This document shows, in pieces, positions 32,751-45,086 of a DNA stretch of 64,000 nucleotides (position 1 is the first letter of the stretch; every line of letters starts with the position of its first letter). Source of the stretch: Oscheius dolichura. Lineage: Eukaryota > Nematoda > Chromadorea > Rhabditida > Rhabditidae. The position numbers and the translations under genes are program-made. The notes beneath the pieces are model-generated. The model was not told the DNA's origin, did not search any database, and saw only the letters and a list, made by a program, of their open reading frames with translations. The stretch lies in assembly GCA_932521035.1 (NCBI GenBank), contig OW051493.1:1116001-1180000 (forward strand), given 5' to 3'.

Positions 32751-34062
32751 TTATAGATGACGGTAGGATACGAATATGTTTCAGGGAGAGAATATAAGAG
32801 AACTTTCTTTGTGCTGCGCTGATTATGCTGATATCTCCCTGTGGATTCCTTTGGTTACTGTATGTCTTTATGATTATCTCATGTTTCAGAAATGATATAA
32901 CACAAGTTTCTGTCTGCAGAGAAAAGAAATTGTCAAAAGTTTAGAGAAGCCTATAAAGTGCAGGTCCTTCTTGACTCATTTGATTCGGGACTACTGGTCG
33001 TTCGATTTCGTGACATTCTTGAGAAATCCATCCATAACTTGGATGTGGTGTTAGCATGTCAGGCTTTTGACCTAGTTTTTGACTTCTAGAATGAATGTTT
33101 CAGGCGGTATTTAATAAAGTGAACTTTTCAGCAGATTATTCACTATTTGCCTTTTTTGAATACGAGAGGACTGACTTTTGCAGTAATCCATAAAATACAG
33201 TATAAGAAAAGTAAAGTACAGAATCGTAGACAGCTCCATCGGCAAGTGCAGGATTATCGACGATTTCTAGACTTCACCTTTTATGGATATCGGTAAACAG
33301 TAAAAAAAAACTAATTTTCTCTCTGTGGTTCATTGTTAGTAGAAAACAATTATTGGACATGAGAAACTGCTCCTGTGTCCTTTTTCAGAAGTTTAGATAA
33401 GTTCACCAAGTTTTGGTCCTCCTTGACTCATTTTGTCCATGATATCTGGTCTTTGGCTCTCGTGATGCTCTTGAGGAGGAACCCATCCATAACTTGGATG
33501 TGGTAAGCATATCAGCTAGTCTTTGGCCTTATATTTTTTTACGTGAGCAAAGCAAGTGACTTCTCAGTAGCAAAATGAGAAGCAAGAGCCTTTATCTGAT
33601 GCTGGCGAAACATTCCAAAGCTTGGAAGAAAACACGGCGTTCACACAATGATTATCCAGGACAGCTCTATTCCTAGCAAGAAATTTTTATCAGTTCACAT
33701 TTATATGGTTTTCTTGAAGCCAAAAACATTTTTGGAAAGGACGATTCCTAGTGTGGTAATGATAATGATAAACTAAGGATCAAAGCCTTTGTCTGGTGCG
33801 CCTAAAACATTCCATAAACTGAAAACTAAACCGAAAAATTGACTGTAGCTACTGGTGAAGTTTTGGTTCCATGGTTGGGCAGCAAAAATATTTGTAACTG
33901 TTTTTTATATTGCGTTAAGTATAAAACAAATTTCAGAAACCATTATCTACTTTACTAGAAACATAAATTACAAGAAAAGAAACGAATACAACGGATCACA
34001 GTTTCCATTTCCCAAAAACAAAAACAAGGCAGAATCCCGTCAAGAAAAGGGTGGTCCTTCTT

Positions 34063-37000
34063 CTACAGCTCGACATGAACCGGCTCCTCGTGATCCGGAT
34101 CGTTGCAGGCCGCCGGGGTGCGGAAGACGAATTTATACTCGCATTTGGCCGGCTCCGAAGCCGAGATCAGCTCATTCGTTTCTCCACATTCGATGATAAC
34201 CTGGAGAGAAGTGAATTAATAAGGAAAAGGAGGGAGATAACCTCCGTCGAACGCTGGGGTCCATTCCAACACTGCTGGCCGCCGTCGTACTTTTGAATGG
34301 AGTATTTCCGCGGCACGGGGCCAGACCAATCTTTGAAGTTACTGAAAAGAGGAAAGAATTAGAAAAAGTAGAGGGAGAAGAGGAAAGAATTTGATTTGCA
34401 ATTGATATTAGTCGCCAACAACTACTGGAAAACATAGAGGCGCATTATCACGGCGGCTTGGTACATGTTAATTTTTTGCGAGCTGATATGGTGCCACGAA
34501 TTTTTTAGTTCCAATGGTTTTCAAGAGATGCCATCAAATATACGTAATAATCTCGAAGCATTGTAATTTTGGAATATGGCAAAAACTGGCTCGGGCCTCG
34601 ACAATCCTCTCCCCTGCACCCGTAAAGTCTCGGCAAGACATGAATTCAAATTTGGCAGCGCATGTCCGCTACGAGACCAGAGGTTTGGAAGCTTCCTGGT
34701 TACGTAGCGGAGAGGTTTTTCCGGGAGAATATCCGTTGGAAATGAATTATTCCAGGCCGTGTTTCACATATTTCATAAAAGAAAGCCGTAGTTTTTTTGC
34801 TGCAATGATCCAGGGGGGTTTTGGAGAAAAAAAAACACAATAAAAAGTAGTTCAACTCACCCCAAATTGGTCTCGCCATATCCATTTTTATCCTTTTGAA
34901 TAGTTTTCTCAAATGGACACAGCTTGTAGGTATACTGTAGGTCGTTCAGCTCAAAGCACTGTCCCTTCAACGGAGCCCAGGCGAAATCCGTGCCGAAATC
35001 TTGCGACGTGAACGAGTCGGCTTCCCTGCAAAGAAATTCCTATTTTTCAACCGAAAAATATAAGAAACAAACCTGATCTGGCTGTCAAAATCACGAATTT
35101 TCGCTTCAATTTCATTGTAGGCTTTGCGAGCAGCGTCGGCCTCGTCGATGGCCGCCTGGGTCTCCGGCTCGTAGGCCGGCATCACGTCGTCTTCCTCCTC
35201 CTCCACCTCGGGAATATCTTCCGGCTCCGGGATGGCTTTATCCTCCTCTGAAAAGAAGATTATTGTTGGGGGAATATGGTCGTTTTTCTCTATATTATGA
35301 GAAAATTTAAACGGGTTTAGGGGATTTTTATAAGAAAGAGAGCTTCAATGAGCGTCAGTAAAGTACCAGTTGATCTTTGGCGAATTCCTCAATTTCTTGA
35401 AAGTTCTTTTTAGGTTCCGCCTATGCTAGAAAACGGTAACTTGTGCGTTTTCTAGGTTTCTCTGAAGATTTAGAAACGTTAGACTATTTCCGGTTTTTAT
35501 AAAATTTCAGGGCGCTATGCGTCGCAGCGCTGGGATAGTTTGAACGATAAAATAAGAATCTCCCAGAATTTTTCTTTAATTTTTTCAAGTTTTACCAATG
35601 ATAGAAAGGTGATCCTTATCGAGAAATGTCGATGAAAATCGAGAAATGTAGATGAACAGTATCTGTATAAGAAAGAGGAACTTCTGGACAACTACTGATA
35701 AAAAACTAACCAAAACGCGGTGTTGATCAAAAATTTTCCTTTGATTGATTTTTTTGATCAAATCAATTAAAAAAAAGGGAGACTGTTTGGGAAAATACCG
35801 TCAGTTTTCTACATTTTATGGAGCGAAAATTTGTGTTTTAGGGGGTCTTTATAAGGTTCCGCCTGTGCTAGAAAACGATGACTTTGGTATTTCTTAGATT
35901 CCTCCTCTAATTGAATGTGTGGTGACTTATGTAAATGTTTCTAATCAAAAATAAGAATCTCGTATTGCTTATTAATTTTCAAAATAAAAAGAGGGGCCTC
36001 AATTAGTCAGAATTCTGCGAAGGCTATTTTCATTTCTTTTCAAGGAATGTCTTTGATTTCTGATGAAAAAAGGCGAACTGGAAAGGTTTCAAGAACAGCT
36101 GATAATGATCCGAGATCGATGATTGAAGTTACATGCCCACTTCTTAGCAATTTATTCGTGTTTTTCTATGTTCTTCTCTGCATAGAAAGTCGCCTGCTGT
36201 TACTGTTTCGTATTGCCTCGGATCTTCGAAAAGGAAAACGAACATTTCACAAAATTCTAGTGCGTTTCCATGGGGGTTCTTCCTAACTTTACCATTGGTA
36301 AGAGTGTTTCTGGTTAATTCTTCTTAATTTTAGTAATGTTTCGCGGTTATTTCATAAAGATCAGTCCTGGACAATACCACTAATACAAAGAGACAAAATG
36401 GTCCAGAACAAGTTTCCAGTCTCTTTTTTTACTAGTTTTTTTAAAGTCTACTCATAGTAGAAAGGTTTCCGAATTATACAGATTTTCATTCCTTCGACTC
36501 TAGCTAATTTTATAAGACATAGGGACTAGGGCTGCCAGGCGTTATTTTGTACGTAATGTTTTTTTCGTCACGTTACCTCCCCGAAAAATATATTTCTTTG
36601 AGAAATGCATTTATCTTATGTGTTCATATTTTTACCCATGACGTTAGCTACATTTACCAGTAAAAAATAAGAAAAACACCAAAAATCGATCTGTAAAACG
36701 TCATAACGTTTTGCCTGAAATCTACGTACAAAATAACCGACAAAATTTTCTAGCACGCAAGACGTCATCTCGCTTTATAATTCAGTTGTTGGTGCTTTTA
36801 TTATTCTCCGCTGTGAGACCAGGAAGCTTTCATAAACCTGGTCCCATAGCGGAGACGCGCCGCCAAATTTGAATCCGAGGAATTCCTGTCAAATATTGAA
36901 ATCGCTTACCAGCCACCATGTCGTCGTCTTCCGGTTTCCTTTCGCCCTCCTTCATATCGTGTTCATAATTTCTTTTAGTCAACTTCAACGACTCGTACAT

Positions 37001-40000
37001 ATTCGTCAAAAAGTAGTCAAAATCTGCCTCTTCTACTGTGAAATAGAGCTGAAATATTCCCATAAATTTGTCCAAAAAATATAAAAGAAACCTTGGCTTC
37101 CGTCTCGCTGACCGTCCCGTCATGATCAGCATCCAAAAAGGTCAATTTTTCCATTTCCGGCAGGCTAATTTTGCCATCTCCATCCGTATCAATTTCTTTG
37201 AAGAAAACGCCGGCTTTTTCCTTCTTTTTCTCATCTTTTGCAGCTAAAAACGAGCCATAAAACCGTTAAAAATCAAAAATTCTCACTTTGCCACTTGATG
37301 TTATGTTCATCCTTCAGTTTTCTCTCCTTTTCTTCGGCTTCATTCTTCTTTGCCAGGAGGACGTCCTTCTCCGGCTGGAGACCATCCCTCTCCGTTCGAA
37401 TTGGCATAGCCGCGTTGACTTTTTCTTCCTAAAATTCGAAGTACACTAAACTTTACCGTGCGCCCACCAAATTTGAGACTGTTTTTTTGGATAAAAATGG
37501 TCGGTGAAGCGTGATTAACACAAAGTTATGGTCGTTTTTATCGGCGCCGGTCCCCAATGGCGCAATGCGCTTCTGCAGGTCGCGCGCTATAAAGGTCGCG
37601 GGTTCGACTCCCGTCGCGGTCAAACACTTTTGCCTTTTAGTTTTACGTCTATTTAGTCTAATTACACGCCTTGGAAGCACACTACGCGCTCAGAACCTCT
37701 GCAAAAGTGGGCAAGAACCCCACACCGCCCGGCGCGCGGCTTCCTAATCACACCAATGCAAAAGTTGCTTTACTATCCTTTTTATCAAAAATTGAAAGTG
37801 TACTCCGTTTACGGGGAGAACATTAATGCCCCCGGAGCCTTTCGGAGTTGATCTGCCCCGAAATTTACCTTGTGCAACTTGATATTACCTCGAAAATGCT
37901 CTAAAATAATTTTTAGTCATTCAGTTTGTACAGAATAAAGTGAAAATCAAATGAAGAAGTGTCCAATACAAACATTTTTTACTTATTTTCTTGATAGAAA
38001 TCATCAGTGAAATCTGATTGCAATTACAGTTTGAATGGATGTAAAACGGAGCAAAATTCTTTAAAACAAAAATTAGATGTTGAGCAAACCGCCCCCCACC
38101 AATGAGAAAAAGGTAGCACGGATTAGCGCAGTTAAATTTATTTATGTTCCTAGCAAAACATAAAAGCCACCAAGCAATCTAAACTCGATCTAGCTATCCT
38201 ATATATAAGGTATTTTGCTATTTTCTTCCTGGGGTGTGTACCTGCGCCCCGCAAAAACCCCCGTTCTCGGTATTTCTTCAAGAAAATTGATTTATTCATC
38301 GTTCTATCCAAAATAAACAAGCCTGCTCCCAAGACTTTTCATTTCACCTAGGACTTGAGGTATCCAGAAATTTGATCCCGTCTCACTTTTTTGTATAGCA
38401 AAAAAACGAAAACCTGCGAGAAATTGCCCTATAGTCCATGCCCAACGGATATTCCACGGATTCAAATTTGGCGGCGCGTCTCCGCCATGGGACCATACCC
38501 GACAGCTTCCAGGGGTCGTAGTGGAGAGGTTTTGCCGAGGAATATCCATTGGAAATGGGCTATACAATCAATTTAGTGCGTTCATGTTGACGCAAATATA
38601 AGGGGGTACTGCAAGTTGTCTTATTTGATGCTTTAGTGTTATAGGATGTTTTCTACTCATCTTATGTTCCAGCCATAACATAAGAGATAGCAATGAAATT
38701 ATGTTTCAATACTCTCGTTTATTTTCGTATGCACTTCTAACGAGTTTTTTTTTCTGATTTCATTCCATTTTTTGTCATTCTCCTCTAATCGTACGAAAAA
38801 TCCGTAAAACATCAAGAATTATGAATCTTTTAGAGCTAAAATCGGGATTTCCTTTTTTGCCCGTCGTTATTTGCCCACTTTTGATATTTTTTATGTATTA
38901 GCTAGCCTATATCTGTATCCAAAAAGGCCAAAAGGTACTGTAGCGATTTTTTGCATACCTTCATCTGTAGTCCCTGTTTGGCGAGTTCTTTCCTGGTGGT
39001 GAAGCCTTTCCTAGCGACAACGGCGAGGCGTTCCTTCTCTTCGCGGGCACTCTTTCCCAATTCGTCACAAATATTCGAACAGGTCGTGGAACTGCCCCAT
39101 TCGTCGCTACCATCACAACAATCTAAACCAAGAGAAGTTAATTTCATAATAGAGCAAGGTTACCGCAGATTTTATCATTTACCCGGGAGCTGGGGATGTA
39201 TTCCGAGGCGTGGCCCTTATTCGAACAGAAGAAACGGCCCTCGGGACAGGCGGAGGTTCCTGAAACGAGCGAATCTTTACACTTTCAAATCGGAGAAGAA
39301 GAGTAACTAACAAGGAAAGTGGAAAACTTTAAAGGAAAAATGAAAGATTAAAAACAATAGACGAACCTGGCTCATCACTGCCATCCGGACAATCACAATA
39401 GTCGTCGTTGACCTGATCGGCTAAAATCGTCTTGGAACCATCCAAACAACGGAATTCATCGCCTTGATTGTAGAGGGGAATACCTGAAAAAATCGAATAT
39501 TTAGATGTTTTGAGGTATGGTTAAAAGAAATTTGAAAATTTAAAGTTGATGGACCCCTCGCCACGATGACCATAATAAAAATTGCGTCACGTTTGTTTTA
39601 AAACTTCCGACTTCAACTTCATTGCAATCACTGCTCTACCGAACACTTTATCGGTAAAAAGAATCCAAAGATGTTTGTTTATGAACTTGTTATTTTTCGT
39701 CAGATGTTTTGCAGCGAAGACAAATAAAGCTACCCAATGGGAATTCATTCAAATACCGAGAAGGTCTCATAAAAGCAATAATTCTGCGGTAAGAAATGGG
39801 TAATTCGGGATTCTAAGGATTTCTAACGTTTCAAGTTCTGTTAATAATTCCACGCGTGCCGTCAAACGCTACTTGTCTTCGTTCTTCTTCTTTTTACCCA
39901 AGTTCCATGCAGTACAGGATTAGCTCTTAGAGAGTATTCATAAAATTTTTGAGGTTAGATCGAACGGGCAAATAGCGATGTCAAGAGAGTTGGTGATGCA

Positions 40001-40569
40001 CTCTGTTCTTCTGGGCAAAAAATGTTTCAACTTTGTTTTAAAACTTCCAACTAAATCCCATATGTTACTACAACTTCTGTAAAATCTTTTCTTCCTTCTT
40101 TTACAAAAATATTACGCTTTATGGTCATAAATAGCGCTCTATTTTCTCTCAACTTCACGGTTCCAGCGGCTTTGAAAACTAGCAATGTTCACCGCATTTC
40201 ACGGTCTTCCGTTTAGCGGCCAACAAAATTAGAATCCTACTTTGAAAAACGGATGATTTGCCATTTTTACGACCGTTTATCGCCGAAATTTCGCTAAATT
40301 TGATTGGTAAACCCTAAATTGAATCCGAGAAATCGGAAACAGTGAGAAAAACTAGAAAGAACGTATTTTTTCCTCCATTTCAGAGTCAATAATGCAAACC
40401 TTCTCCACAACAGTAAATATCATTTCTAAAACCAAAAAAAAAATAATAAAAAATACTCACGACTGAATTCGACGCCTCTCAAATAGGTTGGAACTTGGTT
40501 ATTGCCGGCTGCCGCGATGGCCAGGAGGGTCAAAACCGCCAGAAGGAGCCGGGACTGTCCACTGTTCAT
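34063..40569 (-). CDS. PRKCSH: Glucosidase II beta subunit (PRKCSH), ER lectin/regulatory subunit
   Basis: Eleven exons (40569-40461, 39483-39367, 39259-39164, 39122-38959, 37428-37287, 37243-37092, 37048-36910, 35247-35073, 35025-34861, 34341-34242, 34200-34063) give 498 residues, near the usual family size. There is a signal peptide ([17 protein letters not shown]). Two LDLa-like Cys modules follow, with [13 protein letters not shown] and [14 protein letters not shown]. Then come a charged coiled coil, an EF-hand pair ([25 protein letters not shown]), a Glu-rich region ([11 protein letters not shown]), and a C-terminal MRH lectin domain ([48 protein letters not shown]). The beta subunit retains and directs glucosidase II, which trims glucose from N-glycans in the calnexin cycle. 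The C-terminus is HVEL, a variant of the HDEL-type ER retrieval signal. Introns carry family C copies and a tRNA-like sequence. Confidence 0.95.
34607..34750 (+). mobile_element. Family D end fragment followed by family C element
   Basis: ccctgcacccgtaaagtctc (family D end) runs into gaattcaaatttggcagcg and the family C arm pair (tgtccgctacgagaccag / ctggttacgtagcggaga). It lies inside a PRKCSH intron (34342-34860). Confidence 0.65.
36790..36895 (-). mobile_element. Family C foldback element in PRKCSH intron, reverse orientation
   Basis: Arms ccgctgtgagaccaggaagc and aacctggtcccatagcggag are inverted copies; gcgccgccaaatttgaatcc matches the left end of other copies. Confidence 0.8.
37550..37622 (+). 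tRNA. tRNA-like sequence, probably degenerate
   Basis: A good B-box/T-arm (gcgggttcgactcccgt) and a 3' acceptor-like cgcggtca are present, with tggcgcaatgcg upstream resembling an A-box. The 5' acceptor half does not pair with the 3' half and the D and anticodon arms are poor, so no anticodon can be assigned. It lies in a PRKCSH intron on the opposite strand. Best read as a tRNA pseudogene or a tRNA-derived repeat end. Confidence 0.3.
38425..38572 (+). mobile_element. Family C element, full-length, in PRKCSH intron
   Basis: The left end tatagtccatgcccaacgga and the right end tccattggaaatgggctata form the terminal inverted repeats of the family; the internal hairpin arms are partly decayed here. 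Confidence 0.85.
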
Positions 40570-42160
40570 TGATCTGAAACAAAGGAGCAGTTATCGATTA
40601 GAATTAGAGAATTCTCCGGGTCGTAAAAGGTAAGCCTCGTAGTCTAAGCAAATAAAAGAGAGGAGAAGGCCACGGTGGCACCGGAGAGTAATGTCTTTTG
40701 AACCAGTTGCGATTGGAGCAGAATTACCGCCGACTGCGGCCTTTAGTGCAACGTCAGCGTAACAGGGACCCGACATTTGAGCGTGGATTTTATTCGCCTA
40801 CCTTTGAAACTTCATTTTCTCTCAAAAGAAAAGTAGAAATCCTCCAAAAACAGCCGTCCAATTAGAAAGCTTGATGAGAAAAGCGCAATTTCTCGACTGA
40901 AAGCGAAATTTTCGCTTTTATTCCTGTCCAAAACGCGATTTCGACGCGATTGACCCGCTTTCCATCGTCTTTTACCGGTTTCTCACGGTTTTTGGACGGG
41001 AAATTACTGTTTCCATCATTTTTTGGTAGCGTTTCTTTAGTTGAAGTACTGTCGTCTCGGTGAAAGTCGTCTCTCTTCATTCTTTACGGTAACTTTTCTT
41101 TTTTTGAATTTTGCTTTTCTTTTTTGTTAGGTTTAGACGCCGCGTTATTAGATAATTTTGAAAGGATAGTACAGTGAAGAAAAGTTCCAAAAGTTGAAAA
41201 ATAAAACGACTTTCGCTTTGAAATCAACTGAAAATTGTGGACTACTTGAATTTTTTTTTTGAAATGTTTCGGCCCGCCCATATTAGAGATAACTTCCAAA
41301 GATGTCAGTGGTCATAACAAAGCTTCTCCTAAACATGCTCCAGTTCTTCACCATTTTATGAACTCACCGTACAAATGAGTCAATATTGGAAAAATGTTAT
41401 GTTTTACGGCTTCCATATAAGGTTTCCCTGTTTTAGGATAAATTGATAGGAATCGACTTCGCCATTTTATTTCCTGTACAGCCAAAAATAGCCCGATTCC
41501 TGGTAGTTTTCAACCATAGAACAGAAACGATGAGCTTCTTTCCTTACAGTAACAATTTTTGAACTTTGCTTTTCTTTTTTTGTTAGGTTTAGGCGCGCCG
41601 TTATTAGATAACCTTGATAGGTAGGGACAGTGCCGCCAGTTTTGTGCAACTAAATTAGAAAAAGTTGAGAAACAACCACGTTTTGCCTTGAAATGAACAG
41701 AAAATCATGGACTACTTGAATTTTTTGAACGGTTGAAAACTACCAGGAATTGGAATCATTTGAGCACTACTCGTCGGATTACTGATATCTGGAGCAGTTA
41801 TTCCAATATGGGCGGGCCGAAACATTTCGAAAAATTCAAGTGGTCCATGATTTGTGTCAAAATTCCTACAAAAACGTCCCTTTCTACATTTTTTCCAGCC
41901 CACTTTACCCCAATTTCCTTTGATCTTATAAAGAGATCACCAATTTTATTCATATTGGCGGCATTATAATAATCCAAAACCCTCGATAAACAGTCATAAA
42001 AATTCAATGAAACAAAAAGACCGGTATCCAACTTTCAGAATTGACTTTCTTCCGCTTCAAGACATGCTTATTTAGTTTTATCAGTCTTTTCCAGTAGTAC
42101 TCCCCCTGCTCCAAAATTACCTATTTCTTCTTTCAGAAAACCCCTCAAGAAGTCGATAAG
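40570..42160. promoter_or_regulatory. Shared divergent intergenic region between PRKCSH and DNAJB11
   Basis: The two start codons face away from each other across 1.59 kb. There is no other convincing gene. I looked for ER-stress elements and saw no clear match. The stretch tttctttcag ending at 42136, 25 nt before the DNAJB11 ATG, is a good acceptor for 5'-UTR splicing or spliced-leader addition. About half of the region is the duplicated block at 41087-41860. Confidence 0.45.
41087..41860. repeat. Diverged ~457 bp tandem duplication with inverted ends
   Basis: ttttgttaggtttagacgcc (41125) recurs as ttttgttaggtttaggcgcg (~41580), and tggactacttgaattttttt recurs ~460 bp on. The block aatatgggcgggccgaaaca at ~41803 is the inverse of tgtttcggcccgcccatatt at ~41264, so the pair also has an inverted relation. 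Confidence 0.7.
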
Positions 42161-45086
42161 ATGCGGATATTTTCCCTTTTGGTGCTGCTGACTCTGTCGA
42201 CTGTCCAGCTGGTTGAATGTGGCCGCGACTTCTATAAAATCCTCGGTGTTCCGCGAAATGCCAACATCAACCAGATCAAGAAGGCCTACCGTAAGCTGGC
42301 CAAGGAACTCCACCCGGATAAGCAAAGTTCCGATGACGCCGAAGCTCACGAGAAATTTCAGGATCTCGGAGCAGCTTATGAGGTGGGTATTCGAGCTTTT
42401 TTTTCTATTTTTCAAGTTTGTTACTTATAAAACAAGCCCGATATTTGTTACTCTTTTGGAATTTGTCAGAATATTATGAGAAAACCATACATGCGCAATT
42501 TCGGGCGCGTCAGTTTTTGGGCGTAGACGGGAGTGTCGGGTGTTTGTGTCCGTATCTCGGTCATTTCTTGGTCGATTTCAGAAATTCGAAGACCTAGTTA
42601 GAGAGCACGAAAAGACGATTCTAATGAATCCAGTCACATCTCAACAGCCCCGACAAAACAAATTGTAGACCCGCAAACTTTGATCGAGGATATGTTACGT
42701 AACACCGCGCGCCCGGGCGTTTGCCCATGTATTGAGAAAACAGAAGAAATTTTATAATTTTCAGGTGCTGTCGGATAAGGAGAAGCGTGCCGCGTATGAT
42801 CGACACGGAGAAGAGGGCGTGAATAAGATGGCCGGCGGCGGCGGAGGCCACGATCCGTTCTCCAGTTTCTTTGGCGACTTCTTCGGCGGAGGAGGACAGG
42901 CTGATCGCGATGAACAGATGCCCAGGGTGAGCTTTGAAACTTATTTTTCAATTTTATCCTCTTTTCTTGAAATTTTAGAGTTTCATAGTTGGGATAAGAG
43001 CGAGTATTGGGAAGTGGAGCCGGTGTGAAAATCTGTAATAGTGGCTTAGAATTCCAAAAAAGTGAAAAGTTGAATAGAATCCCGCATTTTTGAGGAGTTC
43101 AGTGAAAACTGGCAGATTTGCGGCTCATTTAAGATACAGTAGCCTATAACAGATGTAATTTTACTCATTTTCATTCCATTCTGGTCCTTTGTTCTAAAAT
43201 TTTACTAGCCAATGAAAAAATTGAATGAAACCGAATGGGGTAAGAAGCTCTTCCCTTTTTCTGTTTTGAGGAGGGAATTAAAAGTTGGGTTCATTATTCT
43301 GTTGGCATGCGCTTATTTGACAATTTCGCATTTGGTATAAAGTGATCTTCAAGTTGTGCGCTCGTTACAATGATGGCGAATCGGGCTAAAATTGGAAAAT
43401 TTGTATCTTTTCTGTTGATTTTCTATTGTTTTGGACAGGGAACATAAAATGAGATCAACTCATCTTGTAGTATATTTTGCGTAGCCATCATGTTTCTGCC
43501 AAATCATTTGAAGAATACCATAGCATGACATTAGTTTCTCGATTTCAATATTAGTTTTTTTTGGGCAGCTGTTAGAAATTGCCATACAAGCTCCACTTTC
43601 TTTTTTTCCCATCAAATCAATCTAGAATTTTACGATCCTGTAAATTGTCTCACGTTATACTGGCCTTATTTGATAAAAATCAAAGAATACTCATACTCAC
43701 TGACTCATAGAACTCCGACACAAAACTGCAATAAACCCGTATTCCCTCTAATAATATTCCGCTTTTAGGGAGCCGATGTGGTGGTTGATCTCTACGTTTC
43801 GTTAGAAGAAGCCTACAATGGTCATTTTGTTGAGGTGAAGCGTAAGAAGGCCGTCTATAAGCAGACCAGCGGAACTCGTCAGTGCAATTGCCGGTAGGTG
43901 GCTTTATTTCCTCTTCTTTTCAACCAATTTCCCAGTAATTTTTCTTCTAGTTTTTTTTTTTGAATTTTCCAACTAAAATATGGAATTTCTTCTTTTTGAG
44001 ACGTAAAATTGGTAAGAAACCCACAAAGTACAAAGTACGACTACATTCTTCTTCCATTTTCAATTATTCTAGTGGCCATAAAACTTTACAAATCCTGTAA
44101 TTTCAGGCACGAGATGAGAACCGAACAGATGGGAATGGGTCGCTTCCAAATGTATCAGGTTAAAGTCTGTGATGAGTGTCCAAATGTCAAATTAGTCCAG
44201 GAGACGAAGTCGTTGGAGGTTTGTTTCCGGTCATTTCTCTTTTTTTTTCCATTTAACCCTTTAAACTCCATAAAAAACGTAAATTTTCCAGGTTGAAATT
44301 GAAGTCGGCGCCCACGATGGCCACGAGCAGAACTTTGTCGGCGAGGGCGAGCCCCACATTGAAGGAGAGCCGGGAGATTTGAAATTTAGGATTAAAATTC
44401 AAAAACATCCGAGGTTAGTTCTTTTTTAAATAATTTTTTTTATTTTTTGGAATTTTTATAAATCGGCGAGGTTTGCTGTTGTTGTATTACGTTCACTACA
44501 ATCGAACAAATGCCTAATTTTTAGATTTGAAAGAAAAGGCAACGATCTCTATACAAATGTAACAATTTCACTGCAAGATGCTCTAAATGGCTTCCAAATG
44601 GAAATTGAACATTTGGACGGGCATAAAGTTCTCATCGAGCGGGAAAAGGTCAGTTTTTATTTGGTATTTTGAGTTTTTTTGTTTGTTTTACTGGTTCTTC
44701 AAAGGGTCTTTGGCCCCTATCTGTAGTCGGTTGTTTTTTCTACGATTTAAAAATGGATTTTGAATAGAAAAGAATTTGAGGGTCGTGTAAACCAACTAGT
44801 GAAAAAGTCAATGTTTCAAAAATTCTTTAAATTCCTCGAAAAATTCGAGTCTTCACTAATAACAGTTGCTTGTTTGCAGGTAACGTATCCGGGTGCCCGT
44901 CTCCGAAAGAAGGACGAAGGAATGCCGTCGCTGACGGACAACAACCAGCGCGGCACGCTCTATGTGACATTCGACGTGGAATTCCCGAAGGTTGAAATGT
45001 CACCAGAGGCGAAGCAGCAGATTATGGCCATTCTCCAGCAGGACTCCGTCAAACCGAAGATCTACAATGGCCTTCAAGGATTCTAG
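42161..45086 (+). CDS. DNAJB11: DNAJB11/ERdj3, ER-lumenal HSP40 co-chaperone
   Basis: Seven exons (42161-42382, 42765-42926, 43769-43893, 44107-44218, 44292-44413, 44525-44648, 44880-45086) give 357 residues, the family's usual length. A signal peptide ([20 protein letters not shown]) is followed by a J domain ([20 protein letters not shown], with HPD in [10 protein letters not shown]) and a Gly/Phe linker ([19 protein letters not shown]). The substrate-binding region has the ERdj3-type Cys motif ([15 protein letters not shown] and [13 protein letters not shown]) and a C-terminal beta domain ending NGLQGF. It recruits and stimulates BiP and binds unfolded clients in the ER lumen. It lies head to head with the glucosidase II beta gene, another ER folding factor. 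Introns 1 and 2 are the longest; intron 1 holds a family B element. Confidence 0.96.
42488..42742. mobile_element. Family B element in DNAJB11 intron 1
   Basis: tgtttgtgtccgtatctcgg and cgggcgtttgcccatgtatt place it in family B, opposite orientation to 23840-24115. It ends about 20 bp before the exon 2 acceptor. Confidence 0.85.

Larger units (their letters stand above)
28640..34060. other. Gene-free, repeat-rich stretch
   Basis: No exon chain with consistent splice sites was found on either strand. The region is AT-rich with degenerate repeats (30420-31980 and 33020-33520) and family C fragments. The short pair ccatccataacttggatgtg at ~33028 and ~33485 shows a ~457 bp internal duplication. 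Confidence 0.5.

Noticed and set aside
40570..42160. ER-stress response element in the shared promoter
   Set aside because: Only loose partial matches by eye (for example aacgtcagcg at ~40750), too weak to call.
42068..42415. Minus-strand frame overlapping DNAJB11 exon 1
   Set aside because: Shadow of the J-domain exon; the plus-strand product is unmistakable.
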